In this document: piece by piece, positions 1 through 7,536 of the stretch | How the letters are laid out: each line of letters begins with the position of its first letter | Numbering within the stretch: position 1 is the stretch's first letter | From: Chlamydia trachomatis | Lineage (GTDB): Bacteria > Chlamydiota > Chlamydiia > Chlamydiales > 2-12-FULL-49-11 | Reading direction: 5' to 3' | DNA length: 9,845 nucleotides | Assembly: GCA_945877885.1 (NCBI GenBank) | Contig: CAMCSI010000039.1 | Coordinates: 1-9,845 of the forward strand | Made by a program: the position numbers and the translations under genes | The notes under the pieces: model-generated | Database searches by the model: none | The model's input: only the letters and a program-made list of their open reading frames with translations | Told to the model about the DNA's origin: nothing

Positions 1-5
1 TAAAA

Positions 6-13
6 GGTGAGGA
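6..13 (+). promoter_or_regulatory. Shine-Dalgarno site deciding the start of the first gene
   Basis: The purine-rich GGTGAGGA lies 5 bases before the ATG at 19. An in-frame GTG at 7 could also serve as a start, but it lies inside this ribosome-binding sequence. An in-frame TAA at 1-3 closes the frame just upstream, so only these two starts are possible and the ATG at 19 is much the better one. Confidence 0.8.
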
Positions 14-18
14 ATAGT

Positions 19-1239
19 ATGCATAAGATAGTACAAAAATCAGATCTTTTGGTAAATAGTGAGACAGCAGAGCTAGAGTTTAAAAAAGTTGCTGAAAAAG
101 GTAAAGCGGCGATTTATACTGTCCTTGGGGATGTATGTGAGACAAGCGATACAAATGGAAAGGATTCTAAGCCGGCGCCATTAGGTGACGAGAGTTCTGA
201 TAATCAAGATGCAAATAAAGCTCAAGATTCTTCACAAGATTCAGATATTCAATTATTTGGTGGAAAAAACTTTTATATGAATAATGGTAATCCGTTTCAG
301 ATGTATATGGATCTTTTGCTTTCAAGAGGCAAACAAATGGAAATTAGTAACGATCTGAAAAGTTATACAGAACTTGCTCAGGGAGGGTTAACTCTTAATA
401 ATGATGGAACGATATCTGGTGACCCATCTCAAGGTTTTGCTAATCAGATTTCTAAGCAGATTGAAGATGCTGCAACCCAGCAGTCTCTACAAACAGGGAT
501 GGATGCAGCTCAACAGATGTCAGGTGCTATCACAGACATAGTCGGTGTTGTTGGGGAAGGAGCTTTTGGAGGGAATGCGGATAAAGAACAAAATAATGTG
601 GATAAGCTGGAAAATGCGCTTGATGCCTTTGATAAAATTGACGAAGCTAGTCCTCATGTAGGAAACACCGCTAATCCAAATGCTTCTAAATATGAAAATG
701 CTATTAAGTATTTAAAGGATAATAAATATGACGTGACTGAAGAGGGTAATCATTTTGGATCGGTAGAAAAGACTGATGCCAAGGGTAAAAAATCCTATAC
801 AAAAGAAACTGATGAGGCTAAAATAACAAAAGAGTTTATTATTGATAAAGATGAAGATGTAACAGTAGGGGATGCAATTGCGGCAGCAAGGCCAGAAGTG
901 AGAGAACAAATTAGGAAAAATCTCGACTCTCAGTTAGGTAAAGCGAAAAAGGCGTTAAAAAGGGCTCTTCAAGGGGTAGAACATAAAAGAGAAAATGTAA
1001 AGACACTTATAAAAGCGGCTGATAAAACTGCAGCAGGATCAGTTCTTTTAAATAAGCAACACATGATCTTGGCACAAGCTGATGCAGAAGCTAAGAAGCA
1101 ACAAATAACATTAATGCAACAAGCGCTTTCTTCTGTGGAACAAACTACGGGGGCAGGCTATAAAAATGCTCAAGATACATTGCAAAATACATTATCTGAG
1201 CTACAAGGTATCATGAGAAACATTAGAACTGGGGGTTAA
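19..1239 (+). CDS. Unrecognised hydrophilic helical protein, candidate type III secreted/structural protein
   Basis: I do not recognise this 406-residue protein. It has no N-terminal signal peptide and no convincing membrane segment. A Ser/Asp/Asn/Gln-rich low-complexity stretch covers about residues 42-76. A short amphipathic segment follows (NPFQMYMDLLLSRGKQMEIS, about 91-110), then a mildly hydrophobic Gly/Val segment near 167-185. Residues from about 283 to the end are Ala/Lys/Gln/Leu-rich and strongly helix-forming, probably coiled coil. A short hydrophobic patch near the N-terminal third plus a long C-terminal helix, with no Sec signal, recalls type III secretion filament and translocator proteins such as the EspA/SseB group. 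That resemblance is one of architecture only, not a clear sequence match. The start is the ATG with a good ribosome-binding site. The gene has its own intrinsic terminator, so it is probably not co-transcribed with the next gene. It could equally be a lineage-specific cytoplasmic protein. Confidence 0.85.
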   Translation: MHKIVQKSDLLVNSETAELEFKKVAEKGKAAIYTVLGDVCETSDTNGKDSKPAPLGDESSDNQDANKAQDSSQDSDIQLFGGKNFYMNNGNPFQMYMDLLLSRGKQMEISNDLKSYTELAQGGLTLNNDGTISGDPSQGFANQISKQIEDAATQQSLQTGMDAAQQMSGAITDIVGVVGEGAFGGNADKEQNNVDKLENALDAFDKIDEASPHVGNTANPNASKYENAIKYLKDNKYDVTEEGNHFGSVEKTDAKGKKSYTKETDEAKITKEFIIDKDEDVTVGDAIAAARPEVREQIRKNLDSQLGKAKKALKRALQGVEHKRENVKTLIKAADKTAAGSVLLNKQHMILAQADAEAKKQQITLMQQALSSVEQTTGAGYKNAQDTLQNTLSELQGIMRNIRTGG

Positions 1240-1273
1240 TTGTAACTCACTTAGGTTTAATGCACTATCGCTC

Positions 1274-1307
1274 AATCCCTACCAATAAAATGGTAGGGAT
1301 TTTTTTT
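1274..1307 (+). terminator. Strong intrinsic terminator after the first gene
   Basis: AATCCCTACCA (1274-1284) pairs perfectly with TGGTAGGGATT (1291-1301) around the 6-base loop ATAAAA. This gives an 11-bp stem followed by a T run to 1307. It lies 35 bases after the stop codon. The 5' A residues give only a partial U-tract for the opposite strand, so it mainly serves plus-strand transcription. Confidence 0.9.
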
Positions 1308-1309
1308 AA

Positions 1310-1338
1310 TTTAATAAAATTCATAATTATGCTATAAT
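1310..1338 (+). promoter_or_regulatory. Candidate promoter for the 901-residue gene
   Basis: A perfect -10 hexamer TATAAT is at 1333-1338. The position expected for a -35 box, 17 bases upstream, holds only a weak TTTAAT (1310-1315). Transcription would start near 1345, leaving a leader of about 9 bases before the ATG at 1354. I see no Shine-Dalgarno sequence there, so the message may be nearly leaderless. The -10 match could be chance in AT-rich DNA. Confidence 0.45.
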
Positions 1339-1353
1339 AAAGTAAACAAAATA

Positions 1354-4059
1354 ATGGCATATATAATGAGTCCAATTCCATCAACACCGCCTACGGGACC
1401 GCCTCCAGCAAGCTCAGCTCTTTCTGGGGCGACTCAAAGCGCTCAACCACAAAGACTTTATACATGGATAGAGGGTGGTGAGGCAAGCGAGTTAAATAAA
1501 AAGGTAATGGACGATGTAGGGAAGACTTTTCAAGAATTTAAAGAGCAGCTTGTTGCTAAATTAATTAAAGATGCAACAACGAAGACTCCCTGGGATGAAA
1601 ATACGATTAATATCGATATCAATCTTAAAACGAAGAAAGTGGAAGTGCAATTAAAGAGTGACCTAACAAAAAAATTTACTATTGATTTAAGGTCTATGGT
1701 TAAAAGCCCCGAAAATAGTGCGCTATTTGATACAGTGATTAGGATTGAGCAATGTTTAAGGGACCATAAGTTCCTTACTGAGACTAAAGAGGATCCGTTA
1801 AGAGAAGATAATGACGATGACATATACAAGTATGAACTCTCTCCTCGAACAGGTGAAAGTGGGATTTCAAAGGCTGTTTCTGGACTGTCGAGTAAAGATG
1901 TCTTAAAAGAATGGATGGGGAATCCACCTGATGCAAAAAAGAATTTATTGAGAGATCAATTAGTAGAGAGTAATTGTGGGAGATTAAATAAAACTAACGT
2001 AAAAGATGCAATTGAAGCTACGATGAAGGCTCAAACCGCTATTATTAGTGGAAATCTTAAACTCTTAAAACGCAAGCTTGATGCGTTAGAAAAACAACAG
2101 GAAAGCACTGATATTGGGGAACAGGGAGAAAAGGATGTTAAACTTTTAAAGGAGCAAATCAAAGAATATGAAAATGTTCAAAAGGGGTTATTGCATTTAG
2201 TTCTCACTCTTAGAGAGTTGATGAATAATGTGCTACCTAATTCATCTAACATGGATGAACAGGCTGAAAGGGTATACGATGCTATTATTAAAGAATTTGA
2301 AAGAAACGATCACATCGGTTACCCGGTTGTTGAGAAAGGTAAGGCAGAGCATCTTATCTTAAAAGGGCATGAAAAGCTTGCGGCAGTAATTGCAGCAGCA
2401 GTAGTATTTTCTCATACGATTGTACCGAATGATTCTTCAGCGCCTAAAGAATATGCAAGACATTATCAAGATGGATACCAGAGATTTCTATCAAAGCACC
2501 AAATTGATCCAAATACTCATCTTGGGGTAATTGGTTCTTTGTTACGCTTACATACAGTTGATCAGATCACTCAGAAGCCTGGCATAAAAGATACCGAAAT
2601 ACGCTCTTTAGTAAATACCAAAGGGATGACACAGGCATTAGCAGATGAGATTAATACAGAGGTGAAAAAGATCTATAATGCCGCTGAAAACTTAGCTGTA
2701 AGTAGTGTTCATATAGGTACTATGCCCCCTCCTCAATCAGGAGCGGCTGTGGCTGGACCAGCTTCTGCGGCAGTAAGTCTAACAGCGGTACCACCAGTTC
2801 CTGTGAGGAGTCTGACAAGCACACCGCGGACAAGGTCAGGAGTGGCAAGGCCTCCGGCAGGGCCTCCGCCGCTAGTGGCAAGGCCTCCGGCAGGGCCTCC
2901 GCCAGTAGTGCAGGGGCAAAGGGTTGCTTCAGCGGCACAGATTGCAAATGGTACTGTTGTATTGGATCCGAGTTTTGGTACGATGAGGGATGAGGTAGTT
3001 AATATAAATAAACGCAGCATTGGGCAAATTAATGGTCATCCGATAATTAGAACAGTTCCTGTAGTGGTAAAGGTTCAGCGAAATAGGGATGGCTCTTTGG
3101 GTGTGGGAGCTTCAATTAAAGCGAGGAGTCAAGGAGCCAAAATTGGGTATGGGATTGCTGCAAATAGCGGTCTACCTTGGGGTGATTCGGGGTCTTTACT
3201 TGTAGGAAAGAGTTCACTACATATGACAGTGCCAGAGATGGGAACAAAGCAGGTACGAACTCAGGAAGAGTCGTGTGTAAATTTATTTTTAAAGACTGAA
3301 TGCGAAAGAATCGAAAATCTGTCTTATTCAGACCAACAAAACGAAGTACAATTTTACCATGACCAGGCTCAGAAGTTTTATAAAAACAACCCACACAAAA
3401 AATGTGCCTATGATATCGGCGCTGTCGAACGCTTTATAAATCGAAATTCTGATAGTATTGTAAATAAGGCTGATGGATATCTTCAGTTAAAGAAGCTTTT
3501 GTTTGCTGCTTATGCAAAGGATCGTTGGGGAATGAAAGATCCGGTGGGGGATACGAGAGATAAAAATGCGTTTTTTGGGAAGGGGGCTGTAGATTATACG
3601 CAAGGTCCAGATGCAAATGTTTATTCTAGATCTTTTGCTCATCCTTTAGGAATAGTCTCTGACGATCAATTTATTTATGCCTCTGTGGCTAATGCAAATG
3701 ATAGATATGGTTCGGCTCAAGGGAGTATGAAGAGAACACTAAATACAAAAGCAGTAGATGATTATGCCTATTTTAGAGAGACGGTAAAGTATGCTTTGAT
3801 AGGTCAACTAAGGCTTGCTGCTGAGACAGGGTGTACTGATTTTGTCGCTGCTCGATTAGGAACTGGTGTATATGCAGGAAAGTTCAAACCAGACAGAAAA
3901 ACCGGGCACACACCATCAGTAGGTCAAAATATTATAGATGATTTTCCAGCAATATTAGATGAAGCATTAGATGTAACAGTCACAGTAGGTAGTAAAGAGG
4001 TACCTTTACGCCAGCTATTTGAAAGTGTAACCATTGCAGACGTTTTAAACTCTCCCTAA
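1354..4059 (+). CDS. Large putative effector with proline-rich linker and C-terminal PARG-like macrodomain
   Basis: This 901-residue protein has no signal peptide. Residues 8-20 are Pro-rich. Residues 30-450 are mostly helical and charged, with a likely coiled coil at about 230-290 and one short Ala/Val-rich hydrophobic stretch at 342-352. Residues 458-520 form a Pro/Ala linker containing two perfect 11-residue repeats. The C-terminal region (about 535-901) carries four motifs in macrodomain order: AANSGLPWG (602-610), like the NAAN-loop; TQEES (636-640), like the QEE of poly(ADP-ribose) glycohydrolases; VANANDRYG (778-786); and GTGVYAG (836-842), like the second substrate loop. The usual GGG before QEE is not intact (only G630 remains), so binding without hydrolysis is possible. 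By analogy it may bind or remove ADP-ribose; the target and secretion are inferred. The start at 1354 lacks a ribosome-binding site; the ATG at 1366 is an alternative. The gene converges on clpX. Confidence 0.85.
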   Translation: MAYIMSPIPSTPPTGPPPASSALSGATQSAQPQRLYTWIEGGEASELNKKVMDDVGKTFQEFKEQLVAKLIKDATTKTPWDENTINIDINLKTKKVEVQLKSDLTKKFTIDLRSMVKSPENSALFDTVIRIEQCLRDHKFLTETKEDPLREDNDDDIYKYELSPRTGESGISKAVSGLSSKDVLKEWMGNPPDAKKNLLRDQLVESNCGRLNKTNVKDAIEATMKAQTAIISGNLKLLKRKLDALEKQQESTDIGEQGEKDVKLLKEQIKEYENVQKGLLHLVLTLRELMNNVLPNSSNMDEQAERVYDAIIKEFERNDHIGYPVVEKGKAEHLILKGHEKLAAVIAAAVVFSHTIVPNDSSAPKEYARHYQDGYQRFLSKHQIDPNTHLGVIGSLLRLHTVDQITQKPGIKDTEIRSLVNTKGMTQALADEINTEVKKIYNAAENLAVSSVHIGTMPPPQSGAAVAGPASAAVSLTAVPPVPVRSLTSTPRTRSGVARPPAGPPPLVARPPAGPPPVVQGQRVASAAQIANGTVVLDPSFGTMRDEVVNINKRSIGQINGHPIIRTVPVVVKVQRNRDGSLGVGASIKARSQGAKIGYGIAANSGLPWGDSGSLLVGKSSLHMTVPEMGTKQVRTQEESCVNLFLKTECERIENLSYSDQQNEVQFYHDQAQKFYKNNPHKKCAYDIGAVERFINRNSDSIVNKADGYLQLKKLLFAAYAKDRWGMKDPVGDTRDKNAFFGKGAVDYTQGPDANVYSRSFAHPLGIVSDDQFIYASVANANDRYGSAQGSMKRTLNTKAVDDYAYFRETVKYALIGQLRLAAETGCTDFVAARLGTGVYAGKFKPDRKTGHTPSVGQNIIDDFPAILDEALDVTVTVGSKEVPLRQLFESVTIADVLNSP
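2841..2906 (+). repeat. 33-bp tandem repeat encoding Pro-rich 11-mers
   Basis: Two copies of a 33-base unit (2841-2873 and 2874-2906) differ only in the last three bases. They encode VARPPAGPPPL followed by VARPPAGPPPV (residues 497-518). The unit length is a multiple of three, so copy number can change without a frameshift. It is locally much more GC-rich than the surrounding gene, as expected for Pro/Ala/Gly codons. Confidence 0.95.
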
Positions 4060-4062
4060 ACC

Positions 4063-5295
4063 TTAAGAGCTTTTTTCTTTAGGGGCGCGGTGGATGATAG
4101 GATTGCCTTTTTTTTCTACGCAACTTTTATTTATGATGATCTCAGTGATATCTTCATCAGAGGGTGCTTCAAACATTAAGTCGATCAGGGTGTTTTCCAC
4201 AATCATACGTAGAGCGCGGGCTCCTGTACCAGCTTCTTTAGCTTTTACTGCGATAAACTCTAGGGCATCGTCTGTAAAGCTTAAATCTACATGATCTTCG
4301 GCAAAGAGGTTTTTGTATTGCTGGATGATCGAATTTTTTGGCTTTGTAAGAATTTCCATCAAATCATGGATGGAGAGTTCATTACAGTTAGCAATAGAGT
4401 TAAAGCGGCCCACAAATTCTGGGATCAAACCATATTTAACCAAATCACCTGTTTCTACTTGTGAAAGTAGGTAGTTCATTTCATTAAGGTCAAAATGTTT
4501 TTTATCTGCTTCTTCATCAAAGCCGATCGCCCCTTTTCCTAGGCGTTTGGAAATAATGCTAGGTAGGTGCACAAAAGCTCCGCCTACGATAAAGAGGATA
4601 TGTTCTGTATTTACTTTGATATATTCTTGGTTAGGATGCTTGCGGCCACCTTTTGGAGGGACGTTTGCAATCGTTCCTTCAACAATCTTTAGTAAGGCTT
4701 GTTGAACCCCTTCTCCTGACACATCTCTTGTGATGGAGACGTTAGAGGTTGTTTTTCCAATTTTGTCGATTTCATCGATATAAATAATCCCTTGCTCAGC
4801 GCGGGCAATGTCATAGTCAGCGTTTTGCACAAGTCTAAGGATGATGTTTTCTACATCTTCTCCCACATAGCCTGCTTCAGTAAGGGTTGTTGCATCCACA
4901 ATAGCAAAAGGAACGTCAATTGATTGCGCTAAGACTCTTGCAAGAAGGGTTTTTCCAGAGCCGGTAGGGCCAAGAAGAAGTACGTTAGATTTTGTGTAAG
5001 ATGCGGAATCATTTCGATTATAGGCGCGGATTCGTTTATAGTGGTTGTACACAGCTACAGCTAAGGTTTTTTTTGCAAGATCTTGACCTATGATATGCTC
5101 ATTGAGCTTTTCCACAATTTCTTTTGGCTTTAAGGCTTTCATTTCATGCTTTGTCTGCTTTTTTGAGATGATATCTACACAAAGGCGGACGCATTTGTCA
5201 CAAATGTAAGCATTTGGTCCAGAAATTAATTTTTCTACACTGTCTTCAGGTCTTGAGCAAAAGGAACATTTTGCCATCTCTTCATCATTACTCAT
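4063..5295 (-). CDS. clpX: ATP-dependent Clp protease ATP-binding subunit ClpX
   Basis: ClpX is a hexameric AAA+ unfoldase that recognises tagged cytoplasmic substrates, unfolds them with ATP and threads them into ClpP. The 410 residues are normal length. The N-terminal zinc-binding domain has Cys10, Cys13, Cys32 and Cys35. Walker A is GPTGSGKT (109-116) and Walker B is IIYIDE (170-175). The pore-1 loop is GYVG (142-145) and the RKH loop is at 218-220. The IGF tripeptide that docks to ClpP is at 257-259. The arginine finger is R297 in EFVGR, and the sensor-2 GAR is at 358-360. All key residues are present. It is the last gene of the tig-clpP-clpX series, 78 bases after clpP. A weak AAGAGG site lies about 12 bases before the ATG. 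Its stop codon is 3 bases from that of the convergent plus-strand gene, with no recognisable intrinsic terminator between them. Confidence 0.98.
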   Translation of the reverse strand: MSNDEEMAKCSFCSRPEDSVEKLISGPNAYICDKCVRLCVDIISKKQTKHEMKALKPKEIVEKLNEHIIGQDLAKKTLAVAVYNHYKRIRAYNRNDSASYTKSNVLLLGPTGSGKTLLARVLAQSIDVPFAIVDATTLTEAGYVGEDVENIILRLVQNADYDIARAEQGIIYIDEIDKIGKTTSNVSITRDVSGEGVQQALLKIVEGTIANVPPKGGRKHPNQEYIKVNTEHILFIVGGAFVHLPSIISKRLGKGAIGFDEEADKKHFDLNEMNYLLSQVETGDLVKYGLIPEFVGRFNSIANCNELSIHDLMEILTKPKNSIIQQYKNLFAEDHVDLSFTDDALEFIAVKAKEAGTGARALRMIVENTLIDLMFEAPSDEDITEIIINKSCVEKKGNPIIHRAPKEKSS

Positions 5296-5334
5296 AGCTT
5301 GCTATAGCCTCTTATGTTTTCAATATCAAATTCT

Positions 5335-5355
5335 ACCAAAAGAAATAGTTTTGGT
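5335..5355 (-). other. Small hairpin in the clpP-clpX gap
   Basis: ACCAAAA (5335-5341) and TTTTGGT (5349-5355) form a 7-bp stem with a 7-base loop in the 78-base clpP-clpX spacer. There is no following U-tract on the minus strand, so it does not look like a terminator. It might be an RNA processing or stabilising element, or chance. Confidence 0.4.
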
Positions 5356-5373
5356 CTCTATTTATCTAAAGGA

Positions 5374-5970
5374 CTACATTGTTACAGAAACGCTTTGGTT
5401 TACCACATGATCGATCAAGCCATATTTTACAGCTTCCTCTGCACTCATATAGTAGTCTCTATCAGAATCTTCAATGATACGTTCTAGATCTTTGTTGCAA
5501 TGGCTAGCAAGAATTTCAGACAAACGTCTCTTTAAATAAATAATCTCTTTTGCTTGAAGCTCGATCTCTTTTGAAGTTCCGCCCACACCGCCAGATGGCT
5601 GATGAATCATCATACGGCTGTTAGGCAGCGCATAACGTTTACCTTTTGTGCCAGCACAAAGAAGCAATGCTCCCATAGATGCAGCCATTCCTATACAGTA
5701 GGTGTTTACTTCACACTTTAAATATTGCATCGTATCGTAAATAGCAAGACCTGCAGAAACAGATCCACCAGGGGAATTGATATAAATGCTGATAGGTTTT
5801 TTTGGATCTGTGGATCTTAAAAAAATAAGCTGAGCTATGATGCTGTTGGCTACATAATCATTGATTTCTGTGCCTAAAAAAATAATTCGGTCAGCAAGAA
5901 GACGAGAGTAGATATCAGTAGTTCTTTCTCCGCGTGCAGTTTCTTCTGTTACATAAGGTACGTATGACAT
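5374..5970 (-). CDS. clpP: ATP-dependent Clp protease proteolytic subunit ClpP
   Basis: ClpP is the serine peptidase that forms a double heptameric barrel and degrades polypeptides delivered by ClpX or other Clp ATPases. The 198 residues show the full triad: Ser98 in GMAASMGA, His123 in MMIHQP, and Asp172 in [13 protein letters not shown]. The oxyanion-region glycines in SPGGSV (66-71) are also intact. Length and triad spacing match mature ClpP enzymes, with little or no N-terminal propeptide. Chlamydiae carry two clpP genes; this one, between tig and clpX, corresponds in position to C. trachomatis CT706 (ClpP2). Its start is supported by an AAGGA ribosome-binding site 5 bases upstream. A candidate promoter between tig and clpP may allow clpP-clpX to be transcribed independently of tig. 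Confidence 0.98.
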   Translation of the reverse strand: MSYVPYVTEETARGERTTDIYSRLLADRIIFLGTEINDYVANSIIAQLIFLRSTDPKKPISIYINSPGGSVSAGLAIYDTMQYLKCEVNTYCIGMAASMGALLLCAGTKGKRYALPNSRMMIHQPSGGVGGTSKEIELQAKEIIYLKRRLSEILASHCNKDLERIIEDSDRDYYMSAEEAVKYGLIDHVVNQSVSVTM

Positions 5971-5975
5971 ATTGA

Positions 5976-5980
5976 TCCTT
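5976..5980 (-). promoter_or_regulatory. Ribosome-binding site of clpP
   Basis: On the minus strand AAGGA lies 5 bases before the clpP ATG, within a longer A-rich run (AAAAAAGGA). It fixes the start codon at 5970. Confidence 0.75.
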
Positions 5981-5999
5981 TTTTCCTGTTTATTCTCTA

Positions 6000-6028
6000 T
6001 TCATAACCCGTAGACTATAGCTAGTCAA
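6000..6028 (-). promoter_or_regulatory. Candidate internal promoter for clpP-clpX
   Basis: On the minus strand TTGACT (6023-6028) and TATGAA (6000-6005) are separated by 17 bases. They match the sigma-70-type consensus at 5/6 and 4/6 positions; the main chlamydial sigma factor (sigma-66) prefers similar boxes. The site lies wholly in the 68-base tig-clpP gap. A small GACTA/TAGTC inverted repeat overlaps the -35 box and part of the spacer. This is a prediction from consensus only. Confidence 0.45.
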
Positions 6029-6038
6029 GCCTTTTTAT

Positions 6039-7418
6039 TTAGGCTTGTTGCAATTGTCTTATAATGTGATCTTCAGCTTTTTGCATCATCACACGAGTAA
6101 GAACCATTTGCTTTTGATCTTCCGTCATAGATTTATATTGAAGCTTTTTTTGATCCGCATAAAGCATATCAAGTACGGAGTCAAAAGAGCTATTCATATC
6201 TTCATGACCTACAGAAATATGATTCTTTCCTACAATATTGCGACAAAGGTAAAATAATCGGATAGCTTGAGTAGATTTTTCTTTGATCTCCTCTTTTTTC
6301 ACCGTCTTTTGTTCTTCAGACAGTTCTTCTTCCCACGTTCTTTTAAATTCAGCATCTTCGAATAATTGATTCATTCTGTGGTTTGCTTCTCTTTCAAGCA
6401 AAGATCCAGGAATTTCAAAGAGAACTTTTTCAATCATCTGCTGTTCGATAGAATCACGTAGCAATTCATTCGTTGCTCGTGCAGCTTTGGAAGCCACCAA
6501 CTTTTCTAGCCTTTCTTTTAATACGGAAACAGTTGGTGCGCCAAGTTTTTTTGCAAGGTCATCGTTTATTTCTGGAAGAATGGAAGCCTCGATAGCTCCA
6601 AGAGTAATTTTAATATTCTTTTCTTTGAAAGCTTCCTTGTCTTCTAAAGAGGCAGAGCTATCAGGCTTAGAGATGCCTTCAATAGATTCGCCTACGCTTA
6701 AACCGATCACAAGATCTCTCATCCAACTAACCATTTTCGCTTCTTTTACTTCAAATCTTGCGTTATTAAACACTCTAGATGGGGGATTTTGATCAAGATC
6801 ATAAATATCTAGAAGGACAAAATCTCCTTCTTTGACAGGACGATCTTCTATTTGTTTCCATTCAGCATAGAAAGAGCGAACATTATCTAATTCTTCACTT
6901 ACACGTTTTTCATCAATAGTGTCTGTCTCATGCTTTGGCAAAGAAAAGTCAGCAAGATGGATTTCTGGAACGCTAGGCTCTGTTTCGAATTCAAAAAATA
7001 ACTTTTTATGCTCATCTTTCCCTTCAGCATGGAAAGAAATATTATTATTTCCCTGTAAAATTGGAACTTTAGCCTCTTTTTGGCATTCAGCAAAGCATAA
7101 ATCAGCAAGACATGAGTCGGTTTGTTGATGAATTTGAGAGCTATATTTGCTTTCAATAATATGAGCAGGTGCTTTTCCTTTTCTAAATCCTGGAATAGAA
7201 ATATCTTTGGAAACTTTTTTAACAGCTTCCTTTTTTGCTTTTTCCCAAAGAGGAGCTTTTGGTGTTACAGAATATTTTACACGGCAATGAGAAAGAGTTT
7301 GTTTTTCAAAGGATAGGTTGTCATTGTCCATTGTAGTTGCAACGATCTCAAGTTTATTCACACTTTTGTGTGTTGATTCCTCAGAGATTGCAGAGCTGTC
7401 TTTTTGCTTTTTAGCCAT
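6039..7418 (-). CDS. tig: Trigger factor, ribosome-associated chaperone (divergent, N-terminally extended)
   Basis: Trigger factor binds the ribosome near the exit tunnel, shields nascent chains and has a peptidyl-prolyl isomerase domain. The ribosome-docking loop GFRKGKAP is at 77-84, near-identical to the family signature. An FKBP-like domain spans about 195-275, starting VKEGDFVLLDIYD. The helical C-terminal chaperone arms run from about 280, with the family-typical EINDDLAKKLG (283-293), to the end. At 459 residues it is longer than E. coli Tig (432), mainly through about 30 extra, charged N-terminal residues. The chosen ATG has a GAGGAA site just upstream. An internal ATG at codon 30 (7331) has none but would give a more usual N-terminus. 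The gene lies 30 bases after tRNA-Gly and 68 bases before clpP, the order known from Chlamydia. Confidence 0.96.
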   Translation of the reverse strand: MAKKQKDSSAISEESTHKSVNKLEIVATTMDNDNLSFEKQTLSHCRVKYSVTPKAPLWEKAKKEAVKKVSKDISIPGFRKGKAPAHIIESKYSSQIHQQTDSCLADLCFAECQKEAKVPILQGNNNISFHAEGKDEHKKLFFEFETEPSVPEIHLADFSLPKHETDTIDEKRVSEELDNVRSFYAEWKQIEDRPVKEGDFVLLDIYDLDQNPPSRVFNNARFEVKEAKMVSWMRDLVIGLSVGESIEGISKPDSSASLEDKEAFKEKNIKITLGAIEASILPEINDDLAKKLGAPTVSVLKERLEKLVASKAARATNELLRDSIEQQMIEKVLFEIPGSLLEREANHRMNQLFEDAEFKRTWEEELSEEQKTVKKEEIKEKSTQAIRLFYLCRNIVGKNHISVGHEDMNSSFDSVLDMLYADQKKLQYKSMTEDQKQMVLTRVMMQKAEDHIIRQLQQA

Positions 7419-7420
7419 AG

Positions 7421-7426
7421 TTCCTC
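7421..7426 (-). promoter_or_regulatory. Ribosome-binding site of tig
   Basis: On the minus strand GAGGAA precedes the ATG at 7418 by 2 bases, so GAGG is 4 bases away. The spacing is somewhat short, but this is the only site near either possible start. It supports the longer, N-terminally extended protein. Confidence 0.6.
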
Positions 7427-7448
7427 AAGCATTGTAAAAATATAAGAA

Positions 7449-7520
7449 AGCGGGTGATGAGATTCGAACCCACGACCCTCACGTTGGCAACGTGATGCTC
7501 TACCACTGAGCTACACCCGC
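7449..7520 (-). tRNA. tRNA-Gly (anticodon GCC)
   Basis: The minus strand folds as a full cloverleaf. The acceptor stem pairs GCGGGTG with CACCCGC. The D-arm is GCTC-AGTGGTA-GAGC. The anticodon stem TCACG/CGTGA encloses loop TTGCCAA with anticodon GCC. The T-arm GTGGG/CTCAT (with one G-T pair) encloses TTCGAAT. The discriminator base is T, as expected for bacterial tRNA-Gly. The terminal CCA is not encoded. It is only 30 bases upstream of tig with no terminator between, so it may share a transcript with tig and be released by RNase P and 3' processing. Confidence 0.97.
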
Positions 7521-7536
7521 AAAAATTAAAGGTATA

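Noticed and set aside
2720..3020. Two overlapping minus-strand open frames opposite the Pro-rich linker
   Set aside because: They arise from the GC-rich tandem repeat and Pro/Ala codons of the plus-strand gene, have no ribosome-binding site and overlap each other in different frames.
3181..3198. GDSGS (residues 610-614) as a trypsin-like serine protease active site
   Set aside because: No TAAHC-like histidine motif or matching aspartate is visible upstream, and the motif is embedded in AANSGLPWG, which together with TQEES and GTGVYAG fits a macrodomain better.
4054..4084. CCCTAAA...TTTAGGG inverted repeat as a shared terminator between the convergent genes
   Set aside because: The 7-bp stem has a 17-base loop and no T run after it on either strand, and both arms overlap coding sequence; it does not meet intrinsic terminator criteria.
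5296..5331. TTGATA-17-TATAGC as a separate clpX promoter
   Set aside because: Transcription would start at or inside the clpX start codon, and the -10 match is poor; chance occurrence in AT-rich DNA is more likely.
6899..7156. Minus-strand 85-codon frame and plus-strand frames within tig
   Set aside because: They are shadows of the conserved tig gene, which is clearly coding across the whole interval.
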